DNA of 64,000 bases, from positions 1 to 64,000 of the forward strand of contig CAZBTJ010000001.1 of assembly GCA_964494325.1 (NCBI GenBank), read 5' to 3'. The DNA is from JAIPFM01 sp964494325. Lineage in GTDB: Bacteria > Planctomycetota > Phycisphaerae > Sedimentisphaerales > Anaerobacaceae. Positions 42,615 through 52,595 of this stretch are shown here, one piece after another. The stretch's first letter is position 1. Each line of letters begins with the position of its first letter. The position numbers were made by a program, and so were the translations under genes. The notes under the pieces were generated by a model. That model had not been told where the DNA came from, ran no database searches, and saw nothing but the letters and a program-made list of their open reading frames with translations.

Positions 42615-43547
42615 ATGACTGATTCAGCATTTGATGATCAATCATTTTTGGAAGACCTGCCTGAAGATCAACTTTTTGAGGCCGAAGAATGCACAGATTT
42701 GCCCATACCAAAGCCGCAGTCATCTCGTCCCTTCTGTCGTTTTAATGAGGAAGATATGTTTGGTGAGAGCCCTGAGGAAGATGATCCTCTGTATCCGGAC
42801 ATCATGCAGCCCAAGCAAGGTACTGCTGTGATCAAGCGGCCCTTTCCCTGGTTCATTGACATCTTTTTGTATCCTGTCACCAGAACTGGCATCATCAATT
42901 TGATGGTCACCTTTGGTGTACCATTGCTCCTGATCGCCTTAACAGCAGGCAGCATTGCCCTGGCCAAAGCTGCACCTCTGCTCATTTTTGTGGCCGTCCT
43001 TCTCGCATTGAGCGCACTTATCACGACCCTGGTTATGTGCCTGTATTTTGGCTGGTATGTCACCGAATGTGTCCGTGGTAGTGCCGAGGGTCTGATTCGT
43101 GCCCCTGATACCATTGGCCAGACACCTGGGATGATGGAATTGTTCGCCCTGTGCTTTCAGGTCTTCTTGTGCGGCATAGTATTTCTGGGTATGAGCTGGT
43201 CATTCGGCGCCACCTTCATGCCACCTTACTGGGCACAGCTAATTCTCGACACAGCCTTGGCGTTGCTGCTCCCCATGACGCTCTTGAACATCATCTTTGT
43301 GGACAGCATCCGGGGACTCAACCCTCTGATCAACATAAGACTCATTGGTATCACGTTTCTGCCCTATTGCTACATGGCCATTCCATTGTATCTCGCACAC
43401 AAAGGATTGTTCTGGGCCTGTTTGAAATTACCGAGCCCTGCGGGACTCATCACCGTGACCCTGTGCGAAGTCTATGGTGCCATGGTCTCTGCCCATGTAC
43501 TGGGCCGATTTGCCTGGAAACAGCAAGACAAACTGATCTGGGAATAA
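42615..43547 (+). CDS. Multi-pass membrane protein, unknown function
   Basis: The first 80 residues are acidic and look disordered. About six hydrophobic segments follow, in two blocks (around residues 92-145 and 175-285), for example FGVPLLLIALTAGSIALAKA and LLLPMTLLNIIFVDSIRG. It resembles in general layout the uncharacterised membrane proteins common in Planctomycetota, but I do not recognise the family. The ATG follows directly after a heptamer array, with no good ribosome site. Confidence 0.65.
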   Translation: MTDSAFDDQSFLEDLPEDQLFEAEECTDLPIPKPQSSRPFCRFNEEDMFGESPEEDDPLYPDIMQPKQGTAVIKRPFPWFIDIFLYPVTRTGIINLMVTFGVPLLLIALTAGSIALAKAAPLLIFVAVLLALSALITTLVMCLYFGWYVTECVRGSAEGLIRAPDTIGQTPGMMELFALCFQVFLCGIVFLGMSWSFGATFMPPYWAQLILDTALALLLPMTLLNIIFVDSIRGLNPLINIRLIGITFLPYCYMAIPLYLAHKGLFWACLKLPSPAGLITVTLCEVYGAMVSAHVLGRFAWKQQDKLIWE

Positions 43548-43613
43548 TCCGAAGATTGACCTTTCTCACGAGTAAATCTTATGGTTATGAGCACGGCTGA
43601 TTCAGAGTAACAC

Positions 43614-43647
43614 AAAAAAAGGGCACGATCCTCGAAGAACCGTGCCC
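43614..43647 (-). terminator. Rho-independent terminator after gspD
   Basis: On the minus strand, GGGCACG pairs with CGTGCCC around a partly paired 13-base apex with a TTCG turn. Seven T residues follow. It lies 27 bases past the gspD stop and closes the type II secretion operon. Confidence 0.88.
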
Positions 43648-43673
43648 CTTCACTTTTTCAATTTAATCCATTA

Positions 43674-46600
43674 TTAATCATCGGTATCCGTGATACCAAC
43701 CTTCTCAAAGTCACGGTTAATGGTTTCCTTGACATCATCCAATGTCTTTAGAGGTTTTTCCATAATCGCATCAATAGTATCAGTCATACCAACACCATCA
43801 TCTATCACCTCTGGTATAATGAATATAATCAGTTCATTATTGGTCTGAATCTCTGCCTTATGTCTGAAAAGCATGCCAAGCAGAGGTATATCGCCCAGCA
43901 ATGGGACCTTTCGCGTGACCAGACTGTCCTTCTGGAAAAGAATACCGCCCAGCATAATGGTCTCACCACTATCCACAATCATCTTGGTGTCTGTCTCCAT
44001 GGAACCCCGCACAGGCTGACCATTGACAATCTCGTCCTTTAACTGGGACAACTCAACCCGGACCTCCATATCCACTCTGTCTTCAGGCGTAATACTGGGG
44101 CGAACCTCCAGCCTCATGCCCACTGGTTCAAATGTATTATTAGATTGCGTTCGGTCACTGTTTCCAGCAAACGAGGATCCTGCTTCAAATGGCACAATGT
44201 CTCCCTTGAAGAATGTCGCCATTTCATTGTCCTTGGTCCACAGCGACTGCTGATTCAATATTTTTGCGTTCACGTTCTTTTCCAGAAAGTCTATCAGCGC
44301 ATAAATGTTAGCGCCCGAATCAATGCTTCCCGAACCCCGCGTCTCCAGAAATTGCAATTTAGTCAACGCATTCACGGCATTCTCACCGATCTCTCCAAAG
44401 GAGGCGGAATTGCTGGACAACTGCACACCCAAGGACGTCATACTGGAATGATCGACCTCCAACACAATGGCCTTAATCAACACCTGCTTACCAGGCACAT
44501 CAAGATCTTGAATCATCTTCTTGATACTATCCATGAATTCAGGCGCTGCCAGCACAAGCAAGGATTTACTGTGTGTATCAGGAATGAAACGTACCTGCCC
44601 AATCACATTGCTAATGGGTTCTTCATCCGTCCGAGTTCTCTGTTGATTCCAATAGCCTTCAAAAAAACCTGTATTCTGATTGGCGTTGTTGTTTTGAGTT
44701 CTATTATTATTGTTGTTGTTATTGTTGTTTCCGCCAGGCGGGTCCGGGTTAGAGTTCAATCCCTGCTCACTGAAACGAATTCGAGCATTGGTGCCAGATT
44801 CGTTAAACAGGGCATTGAGGCGTTCCGCCAGGCCTTCCGGATCTGCATAATTGAGCTGAATCACCTCTGGTACTTCTGCCATTTCCTGGCCATCCAATTC
44901 GCTGATCAGATCTTCAATCACCTGATAGGCCTCGGGTACTTTGCTGATGACAATAATCTTCTTGGTACCCGGCACGGCCTCAAAAGTCAACAATCCGTAC
45001 AGCGGTCCAATGATCTTTTTCTTCATCTGCGAATCGCCATTGAAGATCATACGAATGAACTGAGAGGAAGAATCATCTTCTTCGCTGAACAACTTGCTTA
45101 GGAGCTGCGCCATCTGCACAGGGTCGGAATTGCGTAACGAAATAATTCTCGGTTTTACCTGATCCACATCCAGAGGCGTATCCCACTCTTTGATTTGTTC
45201 CTCAATCTTACGCATGTTTTCCGGTGATGCAATCACGGTCACACGCTGCATGGTCGACAACGGAATCACCTTGACAATGTCCGTAGGATTGGTGTTGCTC
45301 CGCATCCTTCTCATGTAGCTATAATAGTCTCCAGAATTCTGACTGTCAGTTTCATACAGGTTTTCAATATTCTCTCTCACCTGATCCGGGTCGACATAGG
45401 TCAAATCAAAGCTCTTTTGTTCAAACACGCCACTCGGCATGTCAACCTCTTTAATCAGTTCCTTGACAGCATTTCGCATATCCTCGCGACCGAAGATCAT
45501 AATTTGACGCGACTGATCGAGAGGCCGAACCAGAACGCTGGGCCGTAACTCGCTGCCCGGCATGCCTCGTATGGCTTCTTCAATGGCACGCGCCACCTCA
45601 CGCGGATTGGCATAGATGACCGGCACGGTTTCATATTCGGATTGCCCCGGATCTGACAGATCCAGTTTTTCAATCCATTCCTTGACATTTTTCATATCCG
45701 CAGCAGACGCACGGACAATAATGACCTTGTTCTTGGACTGAGGAATCAGAATGATGGGCATCTTGCCCTGGCCAGCGACCACCGTGGATATAGTCGTGTC
45801 TCTGTAGGAAGAATACCGACTGGACGGGCGCCGGCTAGAGTTTGCTTCAGAACTGTCCAGAAGAATGCGTAATAATTGGACCACCTCTGCCGGGTCACCA
45901 TTTCTTATGGGAATCAACTCAGACACGGCCTGCTCCGCATCGGGCACGTCAAACTGCTCTATCACCATGGCAATACGCATCAAATTGTTGATCGTTTCAA
46001 TGGCTGACACCGTACTTGTGGCAGCATCAGATGTCACCATGCCATATTCAGCAATAAACGGCCTGATCATCTCTACCATATCTTCGGGATTGTAGTTTTC
46101 GAGTTTGAAAAACTTCTGCACCACCTGTTCTTTGTTTTCATACTGGGCGAGTGGCTCGTTCGGGCCGATGACCGGCACCTTGCCCAGCTTGGCATCCGCC
46201 AGCGGTTTGAGATAGATCACGTCACCGTCTTCTTCCGCAGTGTACCCCTTGGTACGCAGGGCGGCATAGATCAATGACAGGGCCCTGGTGCGTGTGACTT
46301 CCTTGGGAGAAAAGATCGTGATCTTCTGATTCATGGCTTCTCCCATGGGGATCACAACCTTGTCCGTCCACTCTGTAATCTTCTTGACGATGTCCTTCAT
46401 CTGAACATCTTTGAGATTCAGGGCTTCCATCTGAACCTTTGGTTTCTTAGGCGCATTAGGATCTTCGGGGGTATTGGGATCCCCTGCCTTCTTAGCCTCA
46501 CCCGGCTTAGCCTTAGGATCAGCCGTCACTTCTGATTCGCTATCAGTTTTCTTGCCTGATTCGTTGGCAGCCTCCTGAGGTGAATTGGGTTTCGGCGATG

Positions 46601-46838
46601 TTGGCTCAGGCGCTGGTGCCTTGTTGGGTTCATTACTATCTGATGATGGAGTTGCTCCATTGGGATCAGCTTGTCCAGGGGCATTTGTATCTGCTTGGTC
46701 TTGAGACGCAGCAGGGTTTGCATTCACAGTAGAATACGATGATAAATCAGTGATCTTGCCACTAAATCCGACATACCAAATAATTGCGCCGGCCAATATG
46801 ATCACGATCCCTGCTAATAGTACTTTTGACGTTTTCAA
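43674..46838 (-). CDS. gspD: Type II secretion secretin GspD-like
   Basis: GspD forms the outer-membrane gate of the type II system. An N-terminal membrane segment (VLLAGIVIILAGAIIWYVG) replaces a cleavable signal. A Pro/Glu/Lys-rich linker, N0/N1-type repeats (FKLENYNPEDMVEMIRPFI and LIPIRNGDPAEVVQLLRILL) and the C-terminal secretin domain ending VPLLGDIPLLGMLFRHK follow. The protein has over 1000 residues, much longer than the usual 650, because of repeated N-domains and a nine-Asn tract (44703-44729). A perfect AGGAGG 6 nt before a TTG at 46838 makes that TTG the start; an upstream frame to 46868 lacks such support. Confidence 0.9.
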   Translation of the reverse strand: MKTSKVLLAGIVIILAGAIIWYVGFSGKITDLSSYSTVNANPAASQDQADTNAPGQADPNGATPSSDSNEPNKAPAPEPTSPKPNSPQEAANESGKKTDSESEVTADPKAKPGEAKKAGDPNTPEDPNAPKKPKVQMEALNLKDVQMKDIVKKITEWTDKVVIPMGEAMNQKITIFSPKEVTRTRALSLIYAALRTKGYTAEEDGDVIYLKPLADAKLGKVPVIGPNEPLAQYENKEQVVQKFFKLENYNPEDMVEMIRPFIAEYGMVTSDAATSTVSAIETINNLMRIAMVIEQFDVPDAEQAVSELIPIRNGDPAEVVQLLRILLDSSEANSSRRPSSRYSSYRDTTISTVVAGQGKMPIILIPQSKNKVIIVRASAADMKNVKEWIEKLDLSDPGQSEYETVPVIYANPREVARAIEEAIRGMPGSELRPSVLVRPLDQSRQIMIFGREDMRNAVKELIKEVDMPSGVFEQKSFDLTYVDPDQVRENIENLYETDSQNSGDYYSYMRRMRSNTNPTDIVKVIPLSTMQRVTVIASPENMRKIEEQIKEWDTPLDVDQVKPRIISLRNSDPVQMAQLLSKLFSEEDDSSSQFIRMIFNGDSQMKKKIIGPLYGLLTFEAVPGTKKIIVISKVPEAYQVIEDLISELDGQEMAEVPEVIQLNYADPEGLAERLNALFNESGTNARIRFSEQGLNSNPDPPGGNNNNNNNNNRTQNNNANQNTGFFEGYWNQQRTRTDEEPISNVIGQVRFIPDTHSKSLLVLAAPEFMDSIKKMIQDLDVPGKQVLIKAIVLEVDHSSMTSLGVQLSSNSASFGEIGENAVNALTKLQFLETRGSGSIDSGANIYALIDFLEKNVNAKILNQQSLWTKDNEMATFFKGDIVPFEAGSSFAGNSDRTQSNNTFEPVGMRLEVRPSITPEDRVDMEVRVELSQLKDEIVNGQPVRGSMETDTKMIVDSGETIMLGGILFQKDSLVTRKVPLLGDIPLLGMLFRHKAEIQTNNELIIFIIPEVIDDGVGMTDTIDAIMEKPLKTLDDVKETINRDFEKVGITDTDD

Positions 46839-46918
46839 TTTATGCCTCCTAATACCCAAGGTATTCAATGCTTATCCTGGAAAATCATGTGGTTGTTGAT
46901 TCTATTCATAGCGCACTC

Positions 46919-47578
46919 TTAACGATTATTCTTCATCCAGTCCTTCATCGCAGTTTTTTGTTCTTGTGGAGACATTCTTTGGAATATCTTTATCTGCTGT
47001 GGCGTGGGAGTACGGTTCCCCCCGCGCTGCGGAGCCGACGAGGAACGCACCGCAGTGCGTTTGGGCCTATTTCTGGTAACTGATGACGGAGATCTAGACG
47101 TGCGACCAGGTCTCTGGCCGGGTCTCTTCGAATCTCCACCCTGGTCCGGACCATTGATCGGCGAAAATGTGGTACTCGCCCCATTCCATTCTACGGTAAC
47201 CCCCCGCGCTGTGATGGCAGTGATCTTGGCATCGCCCACCTTGTCACCCACCTTAAACAATTTACCATTAATTAAAGCCTCCTGCCCAATGATGTCCACT
47301 TCAGTGACAGGATTTTTTTTCGGTGGAGCCTTAACAAACAAATTCTCGGCTGTCATGGCCTCCATGACATTCTGATCCTTTGCCACGTACGCTTTGAGTT
47401 CTGCCTCATTGGGATCGGTTTGACTCAGACTGTTTGGATCAAATTTCACCTGAGCACTCAGGAACGCTCTATACCGAAACGCGTAAGCTCCAGCAAAGAT
47501 CAGGCACAGAACGGTCACGCCCCACAGGGACATAATCCACAAGTCTGACTCCAACAGTTTTTTTGTATATGGTTTCAT
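46919..47578 (-). CDS. GspC/PilP-like inner-membrane linker protein of the type II system
   Basis: The product has one membrane segment (about residues 14-35, DLWIMSLWGVTVLCLIFAGA), a periplasmic helix, a small beta domain (DIIGQEALINGKLFKVGDKV, then GVTVEWNGASTTFSP) resembling the homology region of GspC and PilP, and a basic Pro/Arg-rich tail. It would link the inner-membrane platform to the secretin. The call rests on position between the GspM-like gene and gspD and on the domain pattern. Its start overlaps the gspM stop by four bases. Confidence 0.7.
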   Translation of the reverse strand: MKPYTKKLLESDLWIMSLWGVTVLCLIFAGAYAFRYRAFLSAQVKFDPNSLSQTDPNEAELKAYVAKDQNVMEAMTAENLFVKAPPKKNPVTEVDIIGQEALINGKLFKVGDKVGDAKITAITARGVTVEWNGASTTFSPINGPDQGGDSKRPGQRPGRTSRSPSSVTRNRPKRTAVRSSSAPQRGGNRTPTPQQIKIFQRMSPQEQKTAMKDWMKNNR

Positions 47579-48120
47579 GAGAGCGTCTTTTTGGCTAGGG
47601 TTGTCAGCGTCAGTTCAATGGTCATTTCCTTACGCCCCTCAGCAGGCTTTTTGGGATCAGCCTCAATTTTCAAGGCTTCAATGCCCACATAATAGGGATT
47701 CGTCTTGAGATCCACCAACAGTTTAAGGAGCTTGTCAAACGAGCACTTGCCAGCATAGCTTAGAAACAAGGGCTGATACCCACCAATACTTCCCTTTTTA
47801 GAAAAATCTGTCTGTAGCGGTACTTCTTTGAGCCCCGCTTTTTTTATCTGCTCGGTCAGTTTGTCCCGAAATAAGAAGGCCTGGGCATCTGCCGTGGTTG
47901 GCATTCTATAGACTGGGACCTGTGTATCCAAGAATAACTGCTTGGGATTCTTGGGATCTTGAATCTGCTGAAGTGTCTCCTCCATGGCATGAATTTCAGA
48001 TCGCATCTGACGCCAGCGTCCGATCTGTTCGGGCACACACACAAATCCCACTATAAATACAGAGCACACAGCACCCAGCCAAAGTGTTCGTTTATCTCTA
48101 TCAGTCAATTTAACTGCCAT
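47575..48120 (-). CDS. GspM/PilO-like inner-membrane protein of the type II system
   Basis: This 181-residue protein has an N-terminal membrane segment (LWLGAVCSVFIVGFVCVP), a coiled-coil stretch and a small ferredoxin-like domain (SFDKLLKLLVDLKTNPYYVG). That is the layout of GspM and PilO, which dimerise and hold GspL/PilN. The distant sequence makes the family name provisional, but the gene order supports it. Confidence 0.72.
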   Translation of the reverse strand: MAVKLTDRDKRTLWLGAVCSVFIVGFVCVPEQIGRWRQMRSEIHAMEETLQQIQDPKNPKQLFLDTQVPVYRMPTTADAQAFLFRDKLTEQIKKAGLKEVPLQTDFSKKGSIGGYQPLFLSYAGKCSFDKLLKLLVDLKTNPYYVGIEALKIEADPKKPAEGRKEMTIELTLTTLAKKTLS

Positions 48121-48136
48121 ATCTCACCTAATATAA

Positions 48137-49579
48137 TTATTGGGTCACTTTGCGTGTGTAGGTTTTGTAATGAAAACTCATGCCAAACTTGACTTTCTTG
48201 GTCTTTTCATCCGGGACCAAATTGTCCCTCTTGGGTTGAGAGACACCCTTCGTATTGGTCATGGTCTTGTCGAAGCTATACCATGATGGGGGCTTATCAG
48301 CCCGCCCGTCAATTTTTAAAGGTTGGCCTTTTTTGTAAGTGAATTTATCGAGGATTATGCCCTTGTGTTCTTTGGAGGTGACTACATTGATCAGCTCCAG
48401 CACATCAGCGCGTTGCTTCGATACCATATTCTGATAGGCCTTTTCGGTCTGAAATTGAGCGACTTCAGGAGCACTCGTTAATTCAGTCAGTTTCTTGTGT
48501 CGCATGACATCCACAGCATACAGTGCCCCTGTCATGATACACACAGCCACAACCGCTGCCACACAAGCCGCTATGGGACGCACCATGGACGTATTCTTCT
48601 TTTCCTGTTTGCCACACAGATCTTTGAACAATTCATAATGAGTGGGCTTTTCAGCCAATGGGCATAGAGCCAAGCCAATGGGCACACGCCAGGCATAGAG
48701 ATCGGTCACACCCAATTTGGAATGCCCACTGAACATTGACTCATCTGGCAAGGCCTTAATAACAGCCAGGCCAGCCTCTGTCACAGCCTGAGCAATCGCA
48801 TCCAAGGCATCACTTCCATCGGTCAGAAGAGTCACGGTAGAACAATCCGGTATATTTTCTCGATACTGCTGCATAACACCTTTTAGATCCCGTATAAACT
48901 GGTCCACCGGCCCAGAGTTTAAAGGTGACATAGCTTCGAACACCGTATCAGACAGTACCATATCAGACAGTCCAGCATCCAAAACAGACGCCTGGATTAA
49001 CTGGTGATCACAGACGCAACACAACACAGTATGATGCGAATGACAACTCATGACTATCGCGTCGGTTGCCTTCTGGCGACAGCCCCATTGCCACATTTTG
49101 ACCAGGGCATCTGCCTCCAAAATGGCATGGTCCGGTTCCAAAGACACTGCCTCAGTCACCCCTGGACTGTTCTTACGCATCGCTGCCACAGTAGCCACAC
49201 ATTCAGAGGTACTACTGTCAATGGTTTTCCAATCCAGACCCATTTGATCCACGCCCAATGGCAGGCGAGTCTCCGCCTGCATGCGAACCATGGCATTGGT
49301 CTCTTGAACCCCAACCTTGGGCAATGTCATACGATAGAAAACCACGCCCACGGAATCCAATCCAACCACCGCAAGGTGATGGGATGCCCTGATGCGTATA
49401 CCGGACTCATCTATCACCTTGGCACGTTTGGCCAAAGCAAACCACGTATCTGCCTGCTCCAAACGCAGAAGTTCCAGGGACCGTCCCCGCCGCCGCAACT
49501 CAACGGACCGAATTTCTCGGCCCTGACGAGCCATCGCCGTCACTGACAATCCCATCTTTAATTCGGATAATTGATCCAT
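48137..49579 (-). CDS. GspL/PilM-PilN-like platform protein of the type II system
   Basis: The N-terminal 320 residues look like the actin-like PilM/GspL cytoplasmic domain (QADTWFALAKRAKVIDESGI, then VGVVFYRMTLPK). A membrane segment follows around residues 330-352 (PIAACVAAVVAVCIMTGALY), and a periplasmic PilN-like part of about 130 residues closes the chain. It links the GspE ATPase to the periplasmic parts. The ATG at 49579 overlaps the gspK stop (TAATG) and is chosen over the longer frame. Confidence 0.75.
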   Translation of the reverse strand: MDQLSELKMGLSVTAMARQGREIRSVELRRRGRSLELLRLEQADTWFALAKRAKVIDESGIRIRASHHLAVVGLDSVGVVFYRMTLPKVGVQETNAMVRMQAETRLPLGVDQMGLDWKTIDSSTSECVATVAAMRKNSPGVTEAVSLEPDHAILEADALVKMWQWGCRQKATDAIVMSCHSHHTVLCCVCDHQLIQASVLDAGLSDMVLSDTVFEAMSPLNSGPVDQFIRDLKGVMQQYRENIPDCSTVTLLTDGSDALDAIAQAVTEAGLAVIKALPDESMFSGHSKLGVTDLYAWRVPIGLALCPLAEKPTHYELFKDLCGKQEKKNTSMVRPIAACVAAVVAVCIMTGALYAVDVMRHKKLTELTSAPEVAQFQTEKAYQNMVSKQRADVLELINVVTSKEHKGIILDKFTYKKGQPLKIDGRADKPPSWYSFDKTMTNTKGVSQPKRDNLVPDEKTKKVKFGMSFHYKTYTRKVTQ

Positions 49580-50889
49580 TAATAACTCGCTCCCTGGTAC
49601 CAATAGGCTATTTGACACGGACTCTCTGTCCGATCGAGTACAGCCTCTGTCACCACTGTCGCGCCGCTGATGGCTGTTTGCATCGCTCGGGCACGGCTAT
49701 ACACAGTAAACACATTAGATCGAACCGTTATCAGGTCGACCAATTTCTTGAATTGACTCCTGGACATGCCATCCACGTCCAGCAGATCACCAATACTTTC
49801 AAAGCCATAGAGAAGACCTTGCCTGTAATTAACAATGTTTAGAGCCGTCGAATCCGCATCATCCCGTGCTTCCATCAGAGCCACTAAAACCTCTTTGGGT
49901 GCAGTGTTCACATTCACTTTGGCCGGCCGGTTCCTGCCCTGAGCAATGGTGACACTGTCCACAATCTGTTGATACGTCAGCACATCCAGAGGCTGGGCCT
50001 GGTTACCACGTGCCTCGACTGGCTCCTCTGGACTGTTATTGGCAATCAGATCTCCAATGCTGCGAAATCCGTTGCCTCGATTATCCACAATCCACTGGGC
50101 ATGGCCACGGCTCAGTCCCAGATCCTGCTGTAAATCCTCAAGCGAGGCCTGATTCACATTCACCCGATCCTGGCCCTCAGCATCAGTGTCGTCATCTTTA
50201 GAATAGCAGGAAAGGTAGGCAATCCATCCCTGCTCCAATGTATCATCATTGTTGTCCAACGGCAGACTGGCGTCACCATCCCGCTCATTGTAATCCAATA
50301 ATCCATTAAAATTGGTATCCTCCCCGTACAACATATCGGGAGTCACACCCTTGACCAAGAGTAATTCACGCATGGTCTTGAATGGGGCATTGCGAGCATC
50401 GTAAGGATAGTCCAGATTGCGGTAGAAACCGATTTCAGCCCCGTTCTCCCGCATGTCCATGTCACGATCCCGCCAGTCCAATATGGCATCCGCAATCTCT
50501 TCTGTCATACCAGGCAGTGACAGAAGTTGAGACTGCGTAGCTTGATTAATATTCAGTTTGCCGGCCTCATCAATGACACGCACAGTAAACGCTGCACTGC
50601 CCAAAGGCACATCCACCAGGTCGGTGTCATTGTTGCTCCATAAATCATCGAGCGCATCACTGATGTGACTGTCTTCACTCAGGATGGCTGCCACGGTCTC
50701 AATACCGGCGCGACTGGCCCATTTACACGCCACGGTCTGGGCAGAAAACACAGACACTTTCATGTCAAGTCGACTGTATTGTACCAGCGAGCCCACGATG
50801 AGAAGCAACAGGATAGCCGTCCAGAGCACAGCCACCAGAACCATACCCTGTCGATTAAACCCTGTTGTGTTGTGTTGACGATCTGGCAT
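49579..50889 (-). CDS. gspK: Type II secretion minor pseudopilin GspK
   Basis: GspK caps the pseudopilus. The prepilin-type N-terminus reads RQGMVLVAVLWTAILLLLIVGS and lacks the usual Glu at position 5, a hallmark of GspK. The body contains helix-hairpin-helix-like repeats (LNINQATQSQLLSLPGMTEE, VNVNQASLEDLQQDL, VNVNTAPKEVLVALME). The ATG at 50889 fits the overlap with the end of gspJ. Confidence 0.88.
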   Translation of the reverse strand: MPDRQHNTTGFNRQGMVLVAVLWTAILLLLIVGSLVQYSRLDMKVSVFSAQTVACKWASRAGIETVAAILSEDSHISDALDDLWSNNDTDLVDVPLGSAAFTVRVIDEAGKLNINQATQSQLLSLPGMTEEIADAILDWRDRDMDMRENGAEIGFYRNLDYPYDARNAPFKTMRELLLVKGVTPDMLYGEDTNFNGLLDYNERDGDASLPLDNNDDTLEQGWIAYLSCYSKDDDTDAEGQDRVNVNQASLEDLQQDLGLSRGHAQWIVDNRGNGFRSIGDLIANNSPEEPVEARGNQAQPLDVLTYQQIVDSVTIAQGRNRPAKVNVNTAPKEVLVALMEARDDADSTALNIVNYRQGLLYGFESIGDLLDVDGMSRSQFKKLVDLITVRSNVFTVYSRARAMQTAISGATVVTEAVLDRTESPCQIAYWYQGASY

Positions 50890-50890
50890 A

Positions 50891-51613
50891 TTATATTCCA
50901 CTGTCCATGCTGTCTGCGTTTATCGCATCTGCATTGTTGACACCTTCCATCTGCTCCATGTCCATACTTTGCCCCTGGTCCGCCACCACAGGCTTGATTA
51001 TAAACGAGGTTGAAAACAGCTTGGATCCGGTCTCGGGCATTGTAGCCAATGCCACCTCAATTAACTTGGGCAGGGGTTGTCGCTGCTGCTCTTCGGTCCA
51101 CTCAGTCAGCCATTCCTGACCGTCGTAGAACCTTACCTTGAACAGACCCATGCCGTCAGCCAGCACACTTAAAACGCCCCCAGGTTCCTCCTCTTTGACA
51201 GGATGCGGCCACACACGCCGCATGAGAACGGATCGGTCCTCAGTCTGGCTGATATAATACTCCACTTCATAGATGTCCGCTTCAGGCTGAGCAGCCCGGA
51301 CCTGATTATGCCCAATCGTGTAAAACGTGAGCATGGACACGCCCATGGCGTCACCCGAGTCAGTATACAAGAGCTTCCTGTTTTTAGCCGCACTGTCCGT
51401 ACAAATACAGGCCAGGTCACGAGACAGAACTGAGGCAGCGTAGCGAAGCTCAGACACGGTGTCACAATGTTTCTGAACACGTGAAGCACTTTGAGACAGC
51501 GAATACAACGCCCCCATGGCCACGACCATAATAAAACTGGAAATGGACGACGCCACCAAAACCTCGACAAGGGTAAAGGCCGTTCTATTCAGTCGTGGCA
51601 CTTTATTCTTCAT
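50891..51613 (-). CDS. gspJ: Type II secretion minor pseudopilin GspJ
   Basis: The N-terminus carries a prepilin signal (TAFTLVEVLVASSISSF) with Glu5. The size (240) and the beta-rich rest (VEYYISQTEDRSVLMRRVW) fit GspJ. It overlaps gspI by 11 bases and is followed at once by gspK. Confidence 0.8.
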   Translation of the reverse strand: MKNKVPRLNRTAFTLVEVLVASSISSFIMVVAMGALYSLSQSASRVQKHCDTVSELRYAASVLSRDLACICTDSAAKNRKLLYTDSGDAMGVSMLTFYTIGHNQVRAAQPEADIYEVEYYISQTEDRSVLMRRVWPHPVKEEEPGGVLSVLADGMGLFKVRFYDGQEWLTEWTEEQQRQPLPKLIEVALATMPETGSKLFSTSFIIKPVVADQGQSMDMEQMEGVNNADAINADSMDSGI

Positions 51614-52016
51614 TCAACACGCTATCTATCAGGACACTCTGACCATTCAATCGTGTGGTGGTGGATAGACTCTTGAGTCCGCCGCCTTCAGGCCAAAACA
51701 CAACCAGTGTCACTTCATATAAGCTATCGACTCCCAGGGCTTCGGCAGACACGGCCCAGGTATAGTCTGGGGCCAATTCGCCAAATTCGCCCTGCGTCTC
51801 TCCTGACTCAATAAATGCGTCTATGCCCAGACAATCTATTAATGTCATTTGGCGATCCAACAATGAAGCCGCCTGCTCGTAAGCCCTGTTTGCGCCAGTA
51901 TCAATCATGGATCGGGTGCTCAAAGCACTGACAGTCACCACAGTGGCCGACAGGATCACCCCTGCCACAAGCACCTCCACGAGACTTAAACCGCGTTTTT
52001 GATGACTGCGTTTCAT
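51603..52016 (-). CDS. gspI: Type II secretion minor pseudopilin GspI
   Basis: This 137-residue protein has a prepilin peptidase site (KRGLSLVEVLVAGVILSAT) and a short globular domain ending with VTLVVFWPEGG, in the size range of GspI. It overlaps gspH (ATGA) and gspJ, so the minor pseudopilins are translated together. Confidence 0.8.
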   Translation of the reverse strand: MKRSHQKRGLSLVEVLVAGVILSATVVTVSALSTRSMIDTGANRAYEQAASLLDRQMTLIDCLGIDAFIESGETQGEFGELAPDYTWAVSAEALGVDSLYEVTLVVFWPEGGGLKSLSTTTRLNGQSVLIDSVLNEE

Positions 52017-52585
52017 AAATCGGGCCTATCCAAATCAATTGTCATATCCTGTATAGTCACGGCATTGCCCTTCACAAGTGTGGCCTTCCCGGTCGAACTC
52101 GAAATGCCGACACTGTAGTGCACAGTACCATCGCCCACCTGAATCATGGTCGTTTTGGCCGTCCCATTGGGCAAGAATGTCAAGGACGTGCTCTCTTCGG
52201 CATCCAATTCGTCCGTCTGTGCGGCCTCAATCGTCACGGCTTCAAACTCCACACCGTTTGGCAGTGTCCCAGGGCGACAAAAACTGTTGCTAACGATCTG
52301 CTCTGTCGCATCCAGAGAATTGACATCCTGCTCCATGGTGACCAGCCAGTATTGTCTGTTCTCCCTGTCCAACAGCAGATGGTAGGGTCGTTGATGTTCA
52401 ATGGCCGCCACACGCGCATAGCGTGCTGTAACATAGAGACCCCGCGCGGCCTTTTCGACGAGCAACCGCTTGTACGAACCGGTATACACGCTCCCTCCCA
52501 GCCCGGCCAGAAGGGATATCAAAACAATAACCACCAGCATCTCAATCAAGGTTAAGGCACGGTTATGTCTGGACAAACAATCCAC
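52013..52585 (-). CDS. gspH: Type II secretion minor pseudopilin GspH
   Basis: The prepilin N-terminus (NRALTLIEMLVVIVLISLLA) has Glu5, but Ala-Leu at the cleavage site rather than Gly-Phe. The 190-residue length and the position after gspG favour GspH. The start is a GTG. It overlaps gspI by four bases. Confidence 0.78.
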   Translation of the reverse strand: MDCLSRHNRALTLIEMLVVIVLISLLAGLGGSVYTGSYKRLLVEKAARGLYVTARYARVAAIEHQRPYHLLLDRENRQYWLVTMEQDVNSLDATEQIVSNSFCRPGTLPNGVEFEAVTIEAAQTDELDAEESTSLTFLPNGTAKTTMIQVGDGTVHYSVGISSSTGKATLVKGNAVTIQDMTIDLDRPDL

Positions 52586-52595
52586 AGAGTCCGCC

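Noticed and set aside
44145..45101. Plus-strand 318-residue frame
   Set aside because: It is antisense to the secretin gene, which has clear family motifs.
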